Source of the DNA: Planctomycetota bacterium
GTDB taxonomy: Bacteria > Planctomycetota > UBA8742 > UBA2392
Direction: 5' to 3'
DNA length: 64,000 nt
Assembly: GCA_020638635.1 (NCBI GenBank)
Contig: JACKIE010000010.1
Span: forward strand, 34,587 to 98,586
Shown here piece after piece: positions 52,038-61,053 of this stretch (position 1 is the stretch's first letter; every line of letters begins with the position of its first letter). The notes beneath the pieces are model-generated. The model did not search any database. It saw only the letters and a program-made list of their open reading frames with translations, and was not told the origin of the DNA. The position numbers and the translations under genes are program-made.

Positions 52038-53071
52038 TGCGCCCCGCGTTCCGCCGCCAACTGCTGCAATGGTACGCCCGCCACGCCCGCGAGCTGCCCT
52101 GGCGTTCACGCCCCACGCCGTACCGCGTGTGGGTCAGCGAAGTCATGCTGCAGCAGACCCGCGTCGAGGCCGTGCGCGGCCACTTCGCCCGCTTCATAAA
52201 GCGTTTCCCCAGCCTGCGCGCCCTGGCCGCTGCGGAGCTTGAGGCCGTGCTGCAGGCCTGGTCCGGCCTCGGCTATTACCGGCGCGCGCGCATGCTGCAT
52301 GCGGCAGCGCGGCAGATCGTGCAGCGGCACAACGGCCGCTTCCCGCGCGAACGCCATGCCCTGCTGGAGCTGCCGGGCATCGGCCCCTACAGCGCGGGGG
52401 CGATCCTGAGCATCGCCTTTGACCAGCCGGAGCCGATCGTGGACGGCAACGTGGAGCGCGTGTTCAGCCGCCTGGCGGCGATTGCGCACGACGTGAAGTC
52501 CAGCGCCGGGCGCGAGGCGATCTGGCAACTGGCCCGCGAGCACGTGGAAAAGGGCCACGCCGAGGGCCACCGCCCCAGCGCCCTGAACCAGGCGTTGATG
52601 GAACTGGGGGCCATGGTCTGCCTGCCCGCCGCGCCGGATTGCGCCGCCTGCCCCGTGCGCGACCACTGCGCCGCACGCAAGGCGGGCCGCGAGCGCGAGT
52701 TCCCCGTGCTGCCCGCCCGCGCGAGTACGAAAACAAGGCGTTACCGCTTCATCGCGGCGCGCGACGAAGCCGGCCGCGTGCTGCTGGTGCGGCGGCAGGA
52801 GGGCGACAGTTCCAGCCTGCTGCCGGCCGGGTTGTGGGAGCTGCCGCAACAGGAAGCGGCCGAAGCGCTGGGCGCAGTCAGCCGGGGCAGGCTGGTCACG
52901 CGCACTCACAGCATCATGAACTACCGCCTGCAACTGAGCGCCCGCAACGCCACGCCGCAGGGAAACATAGAGGAAACAACCAGCCGCAAGTGGCACACGG
53001 CACAGCAGGCGAAGCAGGCAGCCATGTCGTCCGCCACACGCAAACTGCTGCAAGCCCTGGGCGTGCTGTAG
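52037..53071 (+). CDS. mutY: Adenine DNA glycosylase MutY
   Basis: A 344-residue base-excision repair enzyme that removes adenine opposite 8-oxoguanine. Catalytic Glu35 in SEVMLQQTRVE, helix-hairpin-helix LPGIGPYSAGAI, catalytic Asp136 in IVDGNVERVFSR, and the 4Fe-4S ligands CLPAAPDCAACPVRDHC (C-x6-C-x2-C-x5-C). The C-terminal NUDIX-like domain recognises oxoG. It is translationally coupled to the adaptor gene, an odd partner, so the coupling may only reflect compact packing. Confidence 0.95.
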   Translation: MRPAFRRQLLQWYARHARELPWRSRPTPYRVWVSEVMLQQTRVEAVRGHFARFIKRFPSLRALAAAELEAVLQAWSGLGYYRRARMLHAAARQIVQRHNGRFPRERHALLELPGIGPYSAGAILSIAFDQPEPIVDGNVERVFSRLAAIAHDVKSSAGREAIWQLAREHVEKGHAEGHRPSALNQALMELGAMVCLPAAPDCAACPVRDHCAARKAGREREFPVLPARASTKTRRYRFIAARDEAGRVLLVRRQEGDSSSLLPAGLWELPQQEAAEALGAVSRGRLVTRTHSIMNYRLQLSARNATPQGNIEETTSRKWHTAQQAKQAAMSSATRKLLQALGVL

Positions 53072-53081
53072 TCCTTTGTGG

Positions 53082-53190
53082 CAGTACCTTTGGTGTTTTC
53101 GTGCTTTCGTGGCTGATTCCGCGGTTTGCCTCATACTGAAGGGCTATTGGGCCACAAAAACACGAAAACACGAAAGGCAAGGCCACGAAA
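53082..53190. repeat. Inverted repeat of 'GTGTTTTCGTG' words
   Basis: TTGGTGTTTTCGTGCTTTCG (53091 onward) is inverted at about 53150-53178 (CACAAAAACACGAAAACACG). It lies between mutY and the DUF2330 pair; the remaining gap to 53303 holds the likely promoter of the pair. Confidence 0.75.
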
Positions 53191-53303
53191 AGCTCAAACT
53201 AGCGGGTCGCGGCAAGACTAAAATCACCCATGTTTTCCGGAACCTGGCTGGGGCCTTGGGCGTCCTATCCGCGCATATCCTTTGGACCATATTTGGGGGA
53301 GTC

Positions 53304-54344
53304 ATGATTTCTTTCCGCAATCTGCTGGTGGCCGGTTCGCTGGTTGGCGCGTTCGCCTTCGGTGCGGCCCTGTTCATTGAGACCCGCGACGCCCAGGCCT
53401 GCCTGCACCCGGAACGCGAGTTCAAGTTCCCGATCAAGGCCGGCGCCCAGAAGGGCCTGATCTTCTTCGCCGACGGCCGCGAAGAGCTGGTGATCCGCCC
53501 CAGCTACAAGGTCGAGGGCGAAGGCCTGAAGGTGAAGAACGACGCCGTGGAAGGTTTCACCACCCTGGCCTGGCTGGTGCCCGTGCCGAACCTGCCGGAC
53601 ACGTACAAGGAAGCCGACGCCAAGCTGTTCAATGAGCTTGAAGACTTCACCAGCCCCCAGGAACGCATCGGACGCGACGGCCGCAACAGCCTGAAAGGCG
53701 AATGGGGTCCCGGGGAAGACGAGCAGGACGGCGTCGAGTTCCTCGAGGAAGTGAAGGTCGGCGACTACACCATCCAGCCGGTGAAGGCCAAGGGCGAGAT
53801 CGGCGCGCTGGAGCTCAACAACTGGCTCAACACCAACGGCTTCGGCAAGGTCGAAGACGCCGTGATGAAGTACTACATCGACACCAACCACTACTGGCTC
53901 GCGATCAAGCTCAAGAACGACAAGGGCCTGCCCGCCAACGGCGAGGTCAAGCCCCTGCGCATCGGCTTCGACACCGACAAGCCGGTCTACCCCATCAAGA
54001 TCAACCAGGGCCGCGGCAGCTTTGACCTGGAACTGTGGGTGATCACCGCCCAGGAGATCGACACCGATAAAACCAAGGCGCTCGGCCTCAAGACCGTCGA
54101 ACAGCAGGACGACCTGATGATCCAGGCCAACCGCAAGACCCGCTTCAGCGCCCTGCCCCAGGTGGTCAAAGAGGTGGCCGCCGATGACGAAGGGCTGAAG
54201 AAACTCAAGGCCGGCGAACTATACTGCTACCGCTTCTTCGGCGTCGGCGTGGACAAGGACATCGACCTGTCCAAGCTGGAGGCTGACCTGAGCTTCAGCT
54301 TCAAGGAACAGCCGCAGGAAGCAAAGAAGGAAAAGCAGGACTAA
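53304..54344 (+). CDS. Secreted DUF2330-like protein, copy 1
   Basis: A 346-residue protein with a signal peptide (ISFRNLLVAGSLVGAFAFGAALF). The first mature part carries a Cys (DAQACLHPER), then GLIFFADGREELVIRPSYKV and TLAWLVPVPNLPDTYKEAD, the pattern of DUF2330 proteins (an FxWxxPVPxxP core). It ends with an acidic/Lys tail. The start at 53304 has GGGGGA upstream. A paralogue follows directly. Function of the family is not known; probably periplasmic or surface-located. Confidence 0.75.
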   Translation: MISFRNLLVAGSLVGAFAFGAALFIETRDAQACLHPEREFKFPIKAGAQKGLIFFADGREELVIRPSYKVEGEGLKVKNDAVEGFTTLAWLVPVPNLPDTYKEADAKLFNELEDFTSPQERIGRDGRNSLKGEWGPGEDEQDGVEFLEEVKVGDYTIQPVKAKGEIGALELNNWLNTNGFGKVEDAVMKYYIDTNHYWLAIKLKNDKGLPANGEVKPLRIGFDTDKPVYPIKINQGRGSFDLELWVITAQEIDTDKTKALGLKTVEQQDDLMIQANRKTRFSALPQVVKEVAADDEGLKKLKAGELYCYRFFGVGVDKDIDLSKLEADLSFSFKEQPQEAKKEKQD

Positions 54345-54362
54345 GCCCGGCGTGCCACGGAC

Positions 54363-54391
54363 AAAAGGGGCGCGCCGCGCCCCTTTTCTTT
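54363..54391 (+). terminator. Intrinsic terminator between the DUF2330 paralogues
   Basis: AAAAGGGGCG (54363-54372) pairs with CGCCCCTTTT (54378-54387), followed by CTTTT. This is a standard Rho-independent terminator. It lies 18 bases after copy 1 and ends near the ribosome-binding site of copy 2, so read-through probably sets the ratio of the two. Confidence 0.85.
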
Positions 54392-54401
54392 TGGAGGCGA
54401 C

Positions 54402-55490
54402 ATGAAGAACACCGTACTGCTGCTGGCCGCCCTCACGCTGCTCGCGCTTGCACCGGGCAACAGCGAAGCCTGCATCCACCCGCCCAAGGGCTTCAAGGGC
54501 ATGGTCGATGCCGCCGCACAGCGCGGCCTGGTCTTCTTCGACAACGGCCGCGAAGAGCTGGTGCTGCAGCCGGGCTTCAGCGTCAACACCAGCGAGCTGG
54601 AGGCCGAGGAGTACACCGACGACGGGCTGCTCAAGAACTTCAAATCGTTCGCCTGGATCGTGCCGCTGCCCGCGCTGCCGGACAGCTACGCGGAGGTCGA
54701 GCCCGAGCTGTTCACGGACCTCGACAAGTTCACCAGCATCGGCCCGCGCATCCCCAAGCCGGAACGCGGCGAAGACGACGGCCCGGCTATCGTCTACGAG
54801 GATGGCGACGAGGGCGTGGAGTTCTTCGAGGCGCTGGAGGTCGGCAGTTACAGCATCCAGCCTATCAAGGCCACGGGCGAGGCCGGCGGCAAGGAGCTGG
54901 CGTCCTGGCTGAAAAGCAACGGCTTCGGCGAGCTCGACGAGCGCGTGCTGCGCTTTTACCTCCAGGGCGGTTACTACTGGCTGGCCGTGAAACTCAGCGC
55001 CGACACGGGCCTGCCAGCCGACGGCAGCGTGAAGCCCCTGCAGATCAGCTTCAAGACGCCGCGCCCGGTGTACCCCCTCAAGATCCACGACAAGCGCGGC
55101 GAGTTCGACCTGGAACTGTGGCTGGTCACGCGCGAGGCCGTGGACCTGACCAAGAGCCGCCAGTTCGGGATCGAGACGGCCGAGCAAATCAGCGACCGCG
55201 ACCAGCAGCAGAACCGGGAGACCAGCTACGTGAAGCTGCCGGAAAGCGCCCGCGCGATCGCCGACGGCTCGGCTGAGCTGAAGGCCCTGCGCACGGGCAA
55301 GGTGTTCGTCTACCGTTTCTTCGGCCGCGACATAGACGCGGACGAAGGCCTCGATCTCGCGCTGCTGCAGGATGAGCTGCACTGGGAATTCGAAAAGGAC
55401 GTGGCGCCGAAGCCCAAGGAAGAAGTGAAGCCCACCCCGCCCGATGAAGAAAAGAAGGAAGGCGAGAAGAAAGACGACGAGCAGAAGTAG
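54402..55490 (+). CDS. Secreted DUF2330-like protein, copy 2
   Basis: A 362-residue paralogue of the preceding gene: signal peptide MKNTVLLLAALTLLALAPG, then ACIHPPKGFKGMVDAAAQRGLVFFDNGREELVLQ (split) and SFAWIVPLPALPDSYAEVE, in the same order as copy 1. The C-terminus is a Lys/Glu-rich tail (PKPKEEVKPTPPDEEKK). GGAGG precedes the ATG. The pair probably arose by tandem duplication and may act as a heteromer. Function unknown. Confidence 0.75.
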   Translation: MKNTVLLLAALTLLALAPGNSEACIHPPKGFKGMVDAAAQRGLVFFDNGREELVLQPGFSVNTSELEAEEYTDDGLLKNFKSFAWIVPLPALPDSYAEVEPELFTDLDKFTSIGPRIPKPERGEDDGPAIVYEDGDEGVEFFEALEVGSYSIQPIKATGEAGGKELASWLKSNGFGELDERVLRFYLQGGYYWLAVKLSADTGLPADGSVKPLQISFKTPRPVYPLKIHDKRGEFDLELWLVTREAVDLTKSRQFGIETAEQISDRDQQQNRETSYVKLPESARAIADGSAELKALRTGKVFVYRFFGRDIDADEGLDLALLQDELHWEFEKDVAPKPKEEVKPTPPDEEKKEGEKKDDEQK

Positions 55491-55520
55491 CCGTGGGGCA
55501 GACATCCTGTCTGCCTGATT

Positions 55521-55600
55521 GGGGACTGTCCCGGAACGGGACTGTCCCCGTTCTCGAAGCTCGCAACAAAGGGGACAGGCACCACAGGTGCCTGTCCCCG
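55521..55600. repeat. Perfect 'GGGGACAGGCACC' palindrome and related word repeat
   Basis: GGGGACAGGCACC (55572-55584) pairs perfectly with 55588-55600. The preceding GGGGACTGTCCC...GGGACTGTCCCC (about 55521-55549) is a second palindrome. Single words of this family occur at 30190 and 36490. It separates the DUF2330 pair from tRNA-Lys. Confidence 0.85.
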
Positions 55601-55687
55601 GCCGTTCCCATGCAACCCCAACCCGTTAGCGGTAAGGCCGCACCGGGGGTGGAAGCAAGCGCCACGGGAACTACACTCACGCCCGCT

Positions 55688-55762
55688 GGATCGGTAGCTC
55701 AATGGTAGAGTAGCGGCCTTTTAAGCCGTGGGTTCTGGGTTCGAGTCCCAGCCGATCCACCA
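55688..55762 (+). tRNA. tRNA-Lys (anticodon UUU)
   Basis: A complete cloverleaf. Acceptor GGATCGG (55688-55694) pairs with CCGATCC, D-arm TAGCTCAATGGTAGAGT, anticodon stem-loop GCGGC-CTTTTAA-GCCGT (anticodon TTT), T-arm CTGGG-TTCGAGT-CCCAG and an encoded CCA. It borders the defence-like island, a common integration position. Confidence 0.97.
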
Positions 55763-55769
55763 GCTCTTT

Positions 55770-55808
55770 TCGGCCCCAGAAGCGGATTCTGGGGCCGATT
55801 TTCTTTTT
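55770..55808 (+). terminator. Intrinsic terminator of tRNA-Lys
   Basis: Twelve bases (55770-55781) pair perfectly with 55787-55798 around GCGGA, followed by TTTTCTTTTT. It lies 8 bases after the tRNA CCA end. Confidence 0.9.
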
Positions 55809-55913
55809 CCAGAAGTCTGCCGAGGTTGCCCGTACACGAAATGGTACACGAAACAGCGACACCTTTCGTCTTCCCCGAGCATCCCGCTCCAGCACTGGGA
55901 TCAATCGGGTGGT

Positions 55914-55942
55914 CGAGGGTTCGAGACCCTTCGCCCGTTCCA
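55914..55942 (+). other. tRNA 3'-end-like fragment (possible attachment-site remnant)
   Basis: GAGGG-TTCGAGA-CCCTT forms a T-arm, followed by CGCCCGT, a discriminator and CCA. No matching 5' acceptor strand (ACGGGCG) lies within reach upstream, so this is only the 3' third of a tRNA. The 363-base gap 55763-56125 holds nothing else I can name. It marks the boundary between tRNA-Lys and the island. Confidence 0.55.
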
Positions 55943-56125
55943 GTTCAATCAGCCCGAAGAGCCATTCTCAGGGCTGGTCTGGTTTTGGATTCCCAGCCAA
56001 AGATCCAATCATTTCACCCTATGTTTCACGAAGTGGTTTGCACTGCCTGAGTTGTCCGGTGCGTTCCGCGCGAGCGGTGATTCAAGGCAAGTCGCCGGGC
56101 AGTACCGCTGGCGGCCGAACCGCAC

Positions 56126-59100
56126 CTAGGACACCGAATCCGACGTCCCCGAGAACACCATACCCCCGTACCACAGCAACTGCATGCTGGTGAAGTGTTC
56201 GTCGAACAGCGCCGGGTTGGGAGTGACGCGGGCTGGCTCGGCCATGCCTGGCAGGCGTAGTGACCACGAACCTTCGTCCAACGGCTTCACCTCGGTACCG
56301 GCCGGCAGCAGCGCGGGCTGGAGCAGCGGCTCCGCCATCTTCTTCCACCCGAACGGTGCGGGCGGCATCGCCGGTGGCTTGAGTTCCGGATCCACGACAG
56401 CGTCGATGTCAAACCCGCGCTCTTTCGCCTCATCGACCCGCTGCTCGACGCTGCGCACAAATTCGGCACGCTGCGTCTCGTCGTCGCGGGCCTTGCCCAG
56501 GGCGGCGCGCTCAAATTCCTTCGGCAATTGCGACAGAATCGGCTGCAGCTTGCCCACCACACCCCTGAACAGGTCAATGCGCTTGCTCAGCGCGAAGTAG
56601 ATGTCAGCCTCAATGGTGTCGGCGTACGCAAGGTTGAAAATCCTGATCTTGGGGTGCTTCTGCCCGATGCGGTCGATGCGGCCGATGCGCTGCTCCACCT
56701 TCATCGGGTTCCACGGTAAGTCATAGTTCATCAACACGCCGCAGCTCTGCAGGTTCAAGCCTTCGCCCGCGGCGTCAGTGCACACCAGCAGCTTGATTTG
56801 GCCCTCGCGGAAGCGCCGCTTGATCTCGTCGCGCCCCAGGGCGCGCCATTCGCCGCCGGCCGTCCGCCATTCCCCGCCGCGGCCGCTGAAGGTGCCGATT
56901 GGGACGCCCTCAAATCTGTCGGCGAGCCTCTGCTTCAGGTAGTCCATCGTGTCGGTGTACTGCGTGAACACGATCGCGGAATCGAAGCCGGTCTCAAACA
57001 CGCTCTGCAGCAGCTCTACGGCGCGCTTGAACTTGCTGTCGACGCCAAGCAGCGCGATCTGCTTCAGCAGCTCCTTGATGCGGTCTTTCTCCTCAACCAG
57101 GGCTGTCTCGTCCAGCAGTTCTGCCGCCTCTTGCGCATCGGCCACGTCATCGTCCGCCTCGTCCTGGGAGAGGTCTTCGTCGTTCAGAGCGACAGCCTTC
57201 TCGCCAAGCTCAAGCTGAGTCAGGCGTGCGGTCAGTGTCTTCTTCAGCGCGTCGAAGCAACTGGCCAATCGGCGTCGGTAGATCGTCATGACGAAGCCGA
57301 TGGCGTTGCGCTGCTTACCGGTCTTGGCTTTGTCGTAGGTATCTCGGATGTATGCCTCAACGTCGTCGTACACCTTGCGCTCTACCGGGCTCAGTGCCAC
57401 CGGCACGTCCATCGGGTCGCGTTCGGCAATCGGCGAGGTCAACAGCCCTAGCTTGAAGTAACGGCGCAGCAACGGGCGCGTGTGGCGAGACATCAAGTAG
57501 CGTACCGGGCTGCCTTCGCGCAGTATCGCGATTGCCGCTCGCCGCTGCTCGGCACTGAGGCCCTTCAGCGCCAGCTTTGACTTTGGCTCGCGCAGTGCTT
57601 TCGCCACTTGCTTGGCCTTGAGTGCCGACACGTCATGCGTGGCAGCAATCCGCTGAATCACTTCGTCGGTCAGGGGCGCGAAGTGCTCTTCCGCGGCCTG
57701 GAACAGTTTGGCCAGCTCATGCAGCTTGTCGTGGTTCGGGTTGGCCTCCAGTGCTTCGAAGTAATCTACAAACTGGGTATCGCCCCAGGCCGCCGGCAAA
57801 CCTAACAGCTTCAGCAGGTCGAACACCTCAACAGGATGCACCTGCATCGGCGTCGCGGTCATCATCAGCAGCGCCTGGGTCTTGTCCTTGAGGCCTTCCA
57901 TCAGAGCGAGCAGGCGGTTCGAGCCCTTGTTCTTGCCCGTGGACGCGCCCTTTCGCCGGGCGTGGTGCGCCTCGTCCAGCACGACCAGGTCCCACTCTTT
58001 GGCCTGCAGCAGCGTGTCGGCACGATCACGCCGGCGCATCAGGTGGCTGGAAGCAATCACCAGCGGCTCTTCGGTCCATTCAGCCTTGCCGACCTTGCGC
58101 GACAGCTGACCCTGTCGGCAGTGATGCTCCGGCAGCGTCAGCTTGTCGTCGTCGTAGATGGGCACCAGCAGGTTGAACTTTTCGTACAGCTCGTTCTGCC
58201 ACTGCTTCATTACGCCGGCCGGCGTCAGGATCAGGATCCGCTTCGCCTTGCCGCTGATCCAGGCGTAACGCAGCAGCATGCCGGCCTCGATCGTCTTGCC
58301 CAGACCGACCTCGTCCGCGATCAGCAACCGAAAAGGCCAGCCATCCAGCATTCGCTTGTATGCATGCAGCTGGTGAGGCCACGGCTCCACCGGGCAGGTC
58401 TCGACTGCCAGCATCGGTCCGCCCGGACCCTTGGGTGCGTCGGCGATCTCCTGCCAAAACCGGCGCCGGTCTTCATCCGTGACCGCCTGTTTCGGGGGCT
58501 CGCTCGCAGAATCTAGTTGTGCGACAGGTGCCGGTGTCTCGGTTTCCGGCGCTGGTTCTGCCTTCTTGGGCGGTGGCAGCAGGAATGAGTCGTTCTTCGG
58601 CAGGAACTGCAGCAGCCTCTCGCGCAGCGCCTGCGGGAAGTCGACCACCCGCGACCGCTTGCCTTTACCCTCCCACAGCGTCTGGAAGTCCTGCTCCGCC
58701 TTCTTCACGCGTTCGGCATCGCGCCCGCCGTCCCAGCCGCAGCTGACCGCGAACTCTTCGGTGTTGCTCATCCAGCCGGCTTCGGTCTCGTTGATCGAGC
58801 CCGTGAACAACAGCTGGTTGCCGGCCTTGTCAGTGATGATCCCCTTCTTGCTGTGGTAGATGCTGGTGCCGGCCTCGGGCTCTCCCGCTTCATCGAGTGG
58901 AATTGCCAGCCGGATCTCGAGCTTGTCCTTGGCGATCAGCCATGCCAGCCAGCCCAGGCGTTCCCGCAGGTACGGGTCAGCGGGGTCGACCTCTAGCCGC
59001 TTTTTCCACTCGGTTTCGGCAAGCTCTTTGAGCGCGTAGCCGACCTTGATGCGGTCGACTTCCTTCTGCTCCAGTGTGCAGCCGACCAGGAGCTGCATCT

Positions 59101-59299
59101 TGCCGCCGTTGCGAATCAGGAAATCCAGGCCCAGGGCAGCCTTGGCCAGCGCCCCTTGCGAGAAGTAGCCGGTGGCACGCTCGTAGCGCACGGCGCACAT
59201 GAGCGCCGGCACGTAGAACTTGTTGAGCAAGTTGCCGTCTTCCGGGCTGTAGCTCGTCAGCCAGGGGCGGTCGGTAAAAAGGGGTGCGCCGTCCTGCAT
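56126..59299 (-). CDS. Helicase with N-terminal PLD domain and SNF2 core (defence-type)
   Basis: A 1057-residue fusion. The N-terminal phospholipase-D-like domain (about 20-210) has the HKD-type YHSKKGIITDKAGNQLLFTG-like segment near residue 147. The SNF2 helicase core follows: Walker A ADEVGLGKTIEAGM (about 325-338), DEAHH, TATPMQVHPVE, then C-terminal lobe CTDAAGEGLNLQ and QRIGRIDRIGQ. Such PLD-SNF2 proteins (DISARM DrmD-like and related) accompany DNA methyltransferases in anti-phage loci and probably translocate on DNA and cleave it. It is the last gene of a three-gene operon ending next to tRNA-Lys. Confidence 0.9.
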   Translation of the reverse strand: MQDGAPLFTDRPWLTSYSPEDGNLLNKFYVPALMCAVRYERATGYFSQGALAKAALGLDFLIRNGGKMQLLVGCTLEQKEVDRIKVGYALKELAETEWKKRLEVDPADPYLRERLGWLAWLIAKDKLEIRLAIPLDEAGEPEAGTSIYHSKKGIITDKAGNQLLFTGSINETEAGWMSNTEEFAVSCGWDGGRDAERVKKAEQDFQTLWEGKGKRSRVVDFPQALRERLLQFLPKNDSFLLPPPKKAEPAPETETPAPVAQLDSASEPPKQAVTDEDRRRFWQEIADAPKGPGGPMLAVETCPVEPWPHQLHAYKRMLDGWPFRLLIADEVGLGKTIEAGMLLRYAWISGKAKRILILTPAGVMKQWQNELYEKFNLLVPIYDDDKLTLPEHHCRQGQLSRKVGKAEWTEEPLVIASSHLMRRRDRADTLLQAKEWDLVVLDEAHHARRKGASTGKNKGSNRLLALMEGLKDKTQALLMMTATPMQVHPVEVFDLLKLLGLPAAWGDTQFVDYFEALEANPNHDKLHELAKLFQAAEEHFAPLTDEVIQRIAATHDVSALKAKQVAKALREPKSKLALKGLSAEQRRAAIAILREGSPVRYLMSRHTRPLLRRYFKLGLLTSPIAERDPMDVPVALSPVERKVYDDVEAYIRDTYDKAKTGKQRNAIGFVMTIYRRRLASCFDALKKTLTARLTQLELGEKAVALNDEDLSQDEADDDVADAQEAAELLDETALVEEKDRIKELLKQIALLGVDSKFKRAVELLQSVFETGFDSAIVFTQYTDTMDYLKQRLADRFEGVPIGTFSGRGGEWRTAGGEWRALGRDEIKRRFREGQIKLLVCTDAAGEGLNLQSCGVLMNYDLPWNPMKVEQRIGRIDRIGQKHPKIRIFNLAYADTIEADIYFALSKRIDLFRGVVGKLQPILSQLPKEFERAALGKARDDETQRAEFVRSVEQRVDEAKERGFDIDAVVDPELKPPAMPPAPFGWKKMAEPLLQPALLPAGTEVKPLDEGSWSLRLPGMAEPARVTPNPALFDEHFTSMQLLWYGGMVFSGTSDSVS

Positions 59300-59353
59300 G
59301 GTTTGCCCGCCGATTCTGGTCGCCGATCTTTCGCCTCATCCGGCTCTTGGTGG

Positions 59354-60979
59354 CTAGGAGAGCATCGACTCACCCACCTGCCAAGTCAGTACAGCTTTGT
59401 CCTTTGGATCGGAAGACCGGGGCAAGACCGCAGAGCTTATGGTTTCGCTAACAGCTTCGAACCCCTTCAACACCTCAATCCCCAACCGTGCATCAGTCGC
59501 CCCAGCATCACTGCCAACTGATACGTCCAATTGAGTCATGCTTACAGGATCGGCCTTTTGGGCTCCCTTTAGCGACACACGCTGCGGCGGTAGTGTGATG
59601 CAGTAGGACGAGAAGGGCGGCAACACCAGTTTGTCCAAGGCAAACCAGGTTTGCGCCCCGGCAAACGTCTCTCGAACATACAAACCCTGGACGTTCACCT
59701 TCTTGCTCATGGACTGCAGTAGAATTCGATACCGCATTCGCCAGTCGTGAACTCTTCCGCGCAGCCGGGAATCGCGCAACTGCTTGCTCAACACGTGCAA
59801 TCTTTCTCGCAGACTCTCCCGCGCATGTAGGGCGTTCGCGACGAACCCCAAGAGATAGCCGAACGGGTCGGTATCGATGTCTTTTTTTGGAAGCAAGGAC
59901 AGAACGTTGTGGCCGCTTTGCTTTGCTTCTCGACAAGTCTTGACGAATGCAGCACAAGTGCCGCCCTGGTCCCAAAAACTGGCGTCCTTTGCGTTCGTAT
60001 CGATGCCGCCAAGCAACGCTACGATCTGCTTCTCTTGACGGTAGTTCACCAAGTCGAGTCGAGCCGTGGTGACAATCTGGAGCTCAGGCTTCACGAACTG
60101 GACGAAGTCTGCTGTCGAACCCGCCTCAACATCTAATGAGAACACCTCCTCATCCACAAACTTGCCGTGCCGAACGATTCTGATGGTGACCAGGTCCAGC
60201 GCATTCCAGACACCGTCTTGTCCGTCGAGCTTTTTAACGCTGATGGTTACATCGTTCAGCAATTCAGGAACTAGATCAATCTGGCACGTTTCGGTAACGG
60301 TCAACGAGCCTTTTGCAAGATTATCAGTTAGCCGAGACGATCCATCCGCCTTGAGCGGCGCCCTATATTGCGAAGCCTCAATCGCCCGCGTGAAGTCCGA
60401 CTTTCGGAGGGTGATCGGGAATTCAGCAACCAGCTTCTTATCGGCTAGCTGCGCGGTAACCAAGAAAGAGGAGAACTCGTCGGGAAGGCTCAGCGGCACC
60501 TTTGGGGTTATTTGCACGCTGAGGCTGTACGTATCCTTGTCGGCCTCCGTCAAGCCGCCATACGTGAGGAAGTCTTCCAGATACTCTACCCGGTCGATGA
60601 CGTCTTGAATTGCGCGAGTATTGCTCGCTAGCATTGACAGCAGGCCACCCGTCACGTCAGTTCCTGGCTGACCGGAAGCCAACCCGTCGGCTGGAAAGCG
60701 TGGACCGCCGAACAGCACTTGGATCCTTGGCGGTATGATCGGCTGCGGGATCTGAAGTTCGAGTGGCTTCTCCTGCAGGTTTCCCCTGAGTCGAAACGGC
60801 GTTACTCGCTCCAGGGTCTCGTCGACGTAGGCTATCAGTGGATCCGTAAGGTTCTGCATTCCCTTTGCGATGGGAGTCAGAACCTCCTTCCCCACAATGC
60901 CGGTAACTGCCTCGAACTTGCGCGTAGCCTGGTGAATTTGTTTCCGACCAAACCGAACGATGTCGCCGACAAGACCCAT
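59354..60979 (-). CDS. Unrecognised 541-residue protein of defence-like operon
   Basis: No family recognised. The N-terminus (about 1-60) is amphipathic helical (GDIVRFGRKQIHQATRKF, VGKEVLTPIAKGMQN). A Pro-rich linker (QIPQPIIPPRIQVLFGG) follows, then a long beta-rich region (about 140-330; YSLSVQITPKVPLSLPDEF), then mixed helices (about 340-440; RESLRERLHVLSKQLRDSRLRG) and a beta end. No signal peptide, no NTPase or nuclease motif visible. Base composition is less GC-rich than neighbours, suggesting transfer. It lies 74 bases after the DUF1156 gene and 54 before the helicase; conserved position between them would imply a component of the system, such as a DNA- or phage-part-binding subunit. 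Confidence 0.8.
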   Translation of the reverse strand: MGLVGDIVRFGRKQIHQATRKFEAVTGIVGKEVLTPIAKGMQNLTDPLIAYVDETLERVTPFRLRGNLQEKPLELQIPQPIIPPRIQVLFGGPRFPADGLASGQPGTDVTGGLLSMLASNTRAIQDVIDRVEYLEDFLTYGGLTEADKDTYSLSVQITPKVPLSLPDEFSSFLVTAQLADKKLVAEFPITLRKSDFTRAIEASQYRAPLKADGSSRLTDNLAKGSLTVTETCQIDLVPELLNDVTISVKKLDGQDGVWNALDLVTIRIVRHGKFVDEEVFSLDVEAGSTADFVQFVKPELQIVTTARLDLVNYRQEKQIVALLGGIDTNAKDASFWDQGGTCAAFVKTCREAKQSGHNVLSLLPKKDIDTDPFGYLLGFVANALHARESLRERLHVLSKQLRDSRLRGRVHDWRMRYRILLQSMSKKVNVQGLYVRETFAGAQTWFALDKLVLPPFSSYCITLPPQRVSLKGAQKADPVSMTQLDVSVGSDAGATDARLGIEVLKGFEAVSETISSAVLPRSSDPKDKAVLTWQVGESMLS

Positions 60980-61053
60980 AGGATGGCTCCAGTTGTTGCC
61001 AGTTCAGATTTGAGATGAGCGTAGCGAGGTTGTACTTCTCGGTCAACTTGACT

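Noticed and set aside
55677..55904. Minus-strand ORF containing RLGLEPRTHGLKGRYSTI
   Set aside because: This is the well-known artefact of translating the antisense strand of a tRNA-Lys gene.
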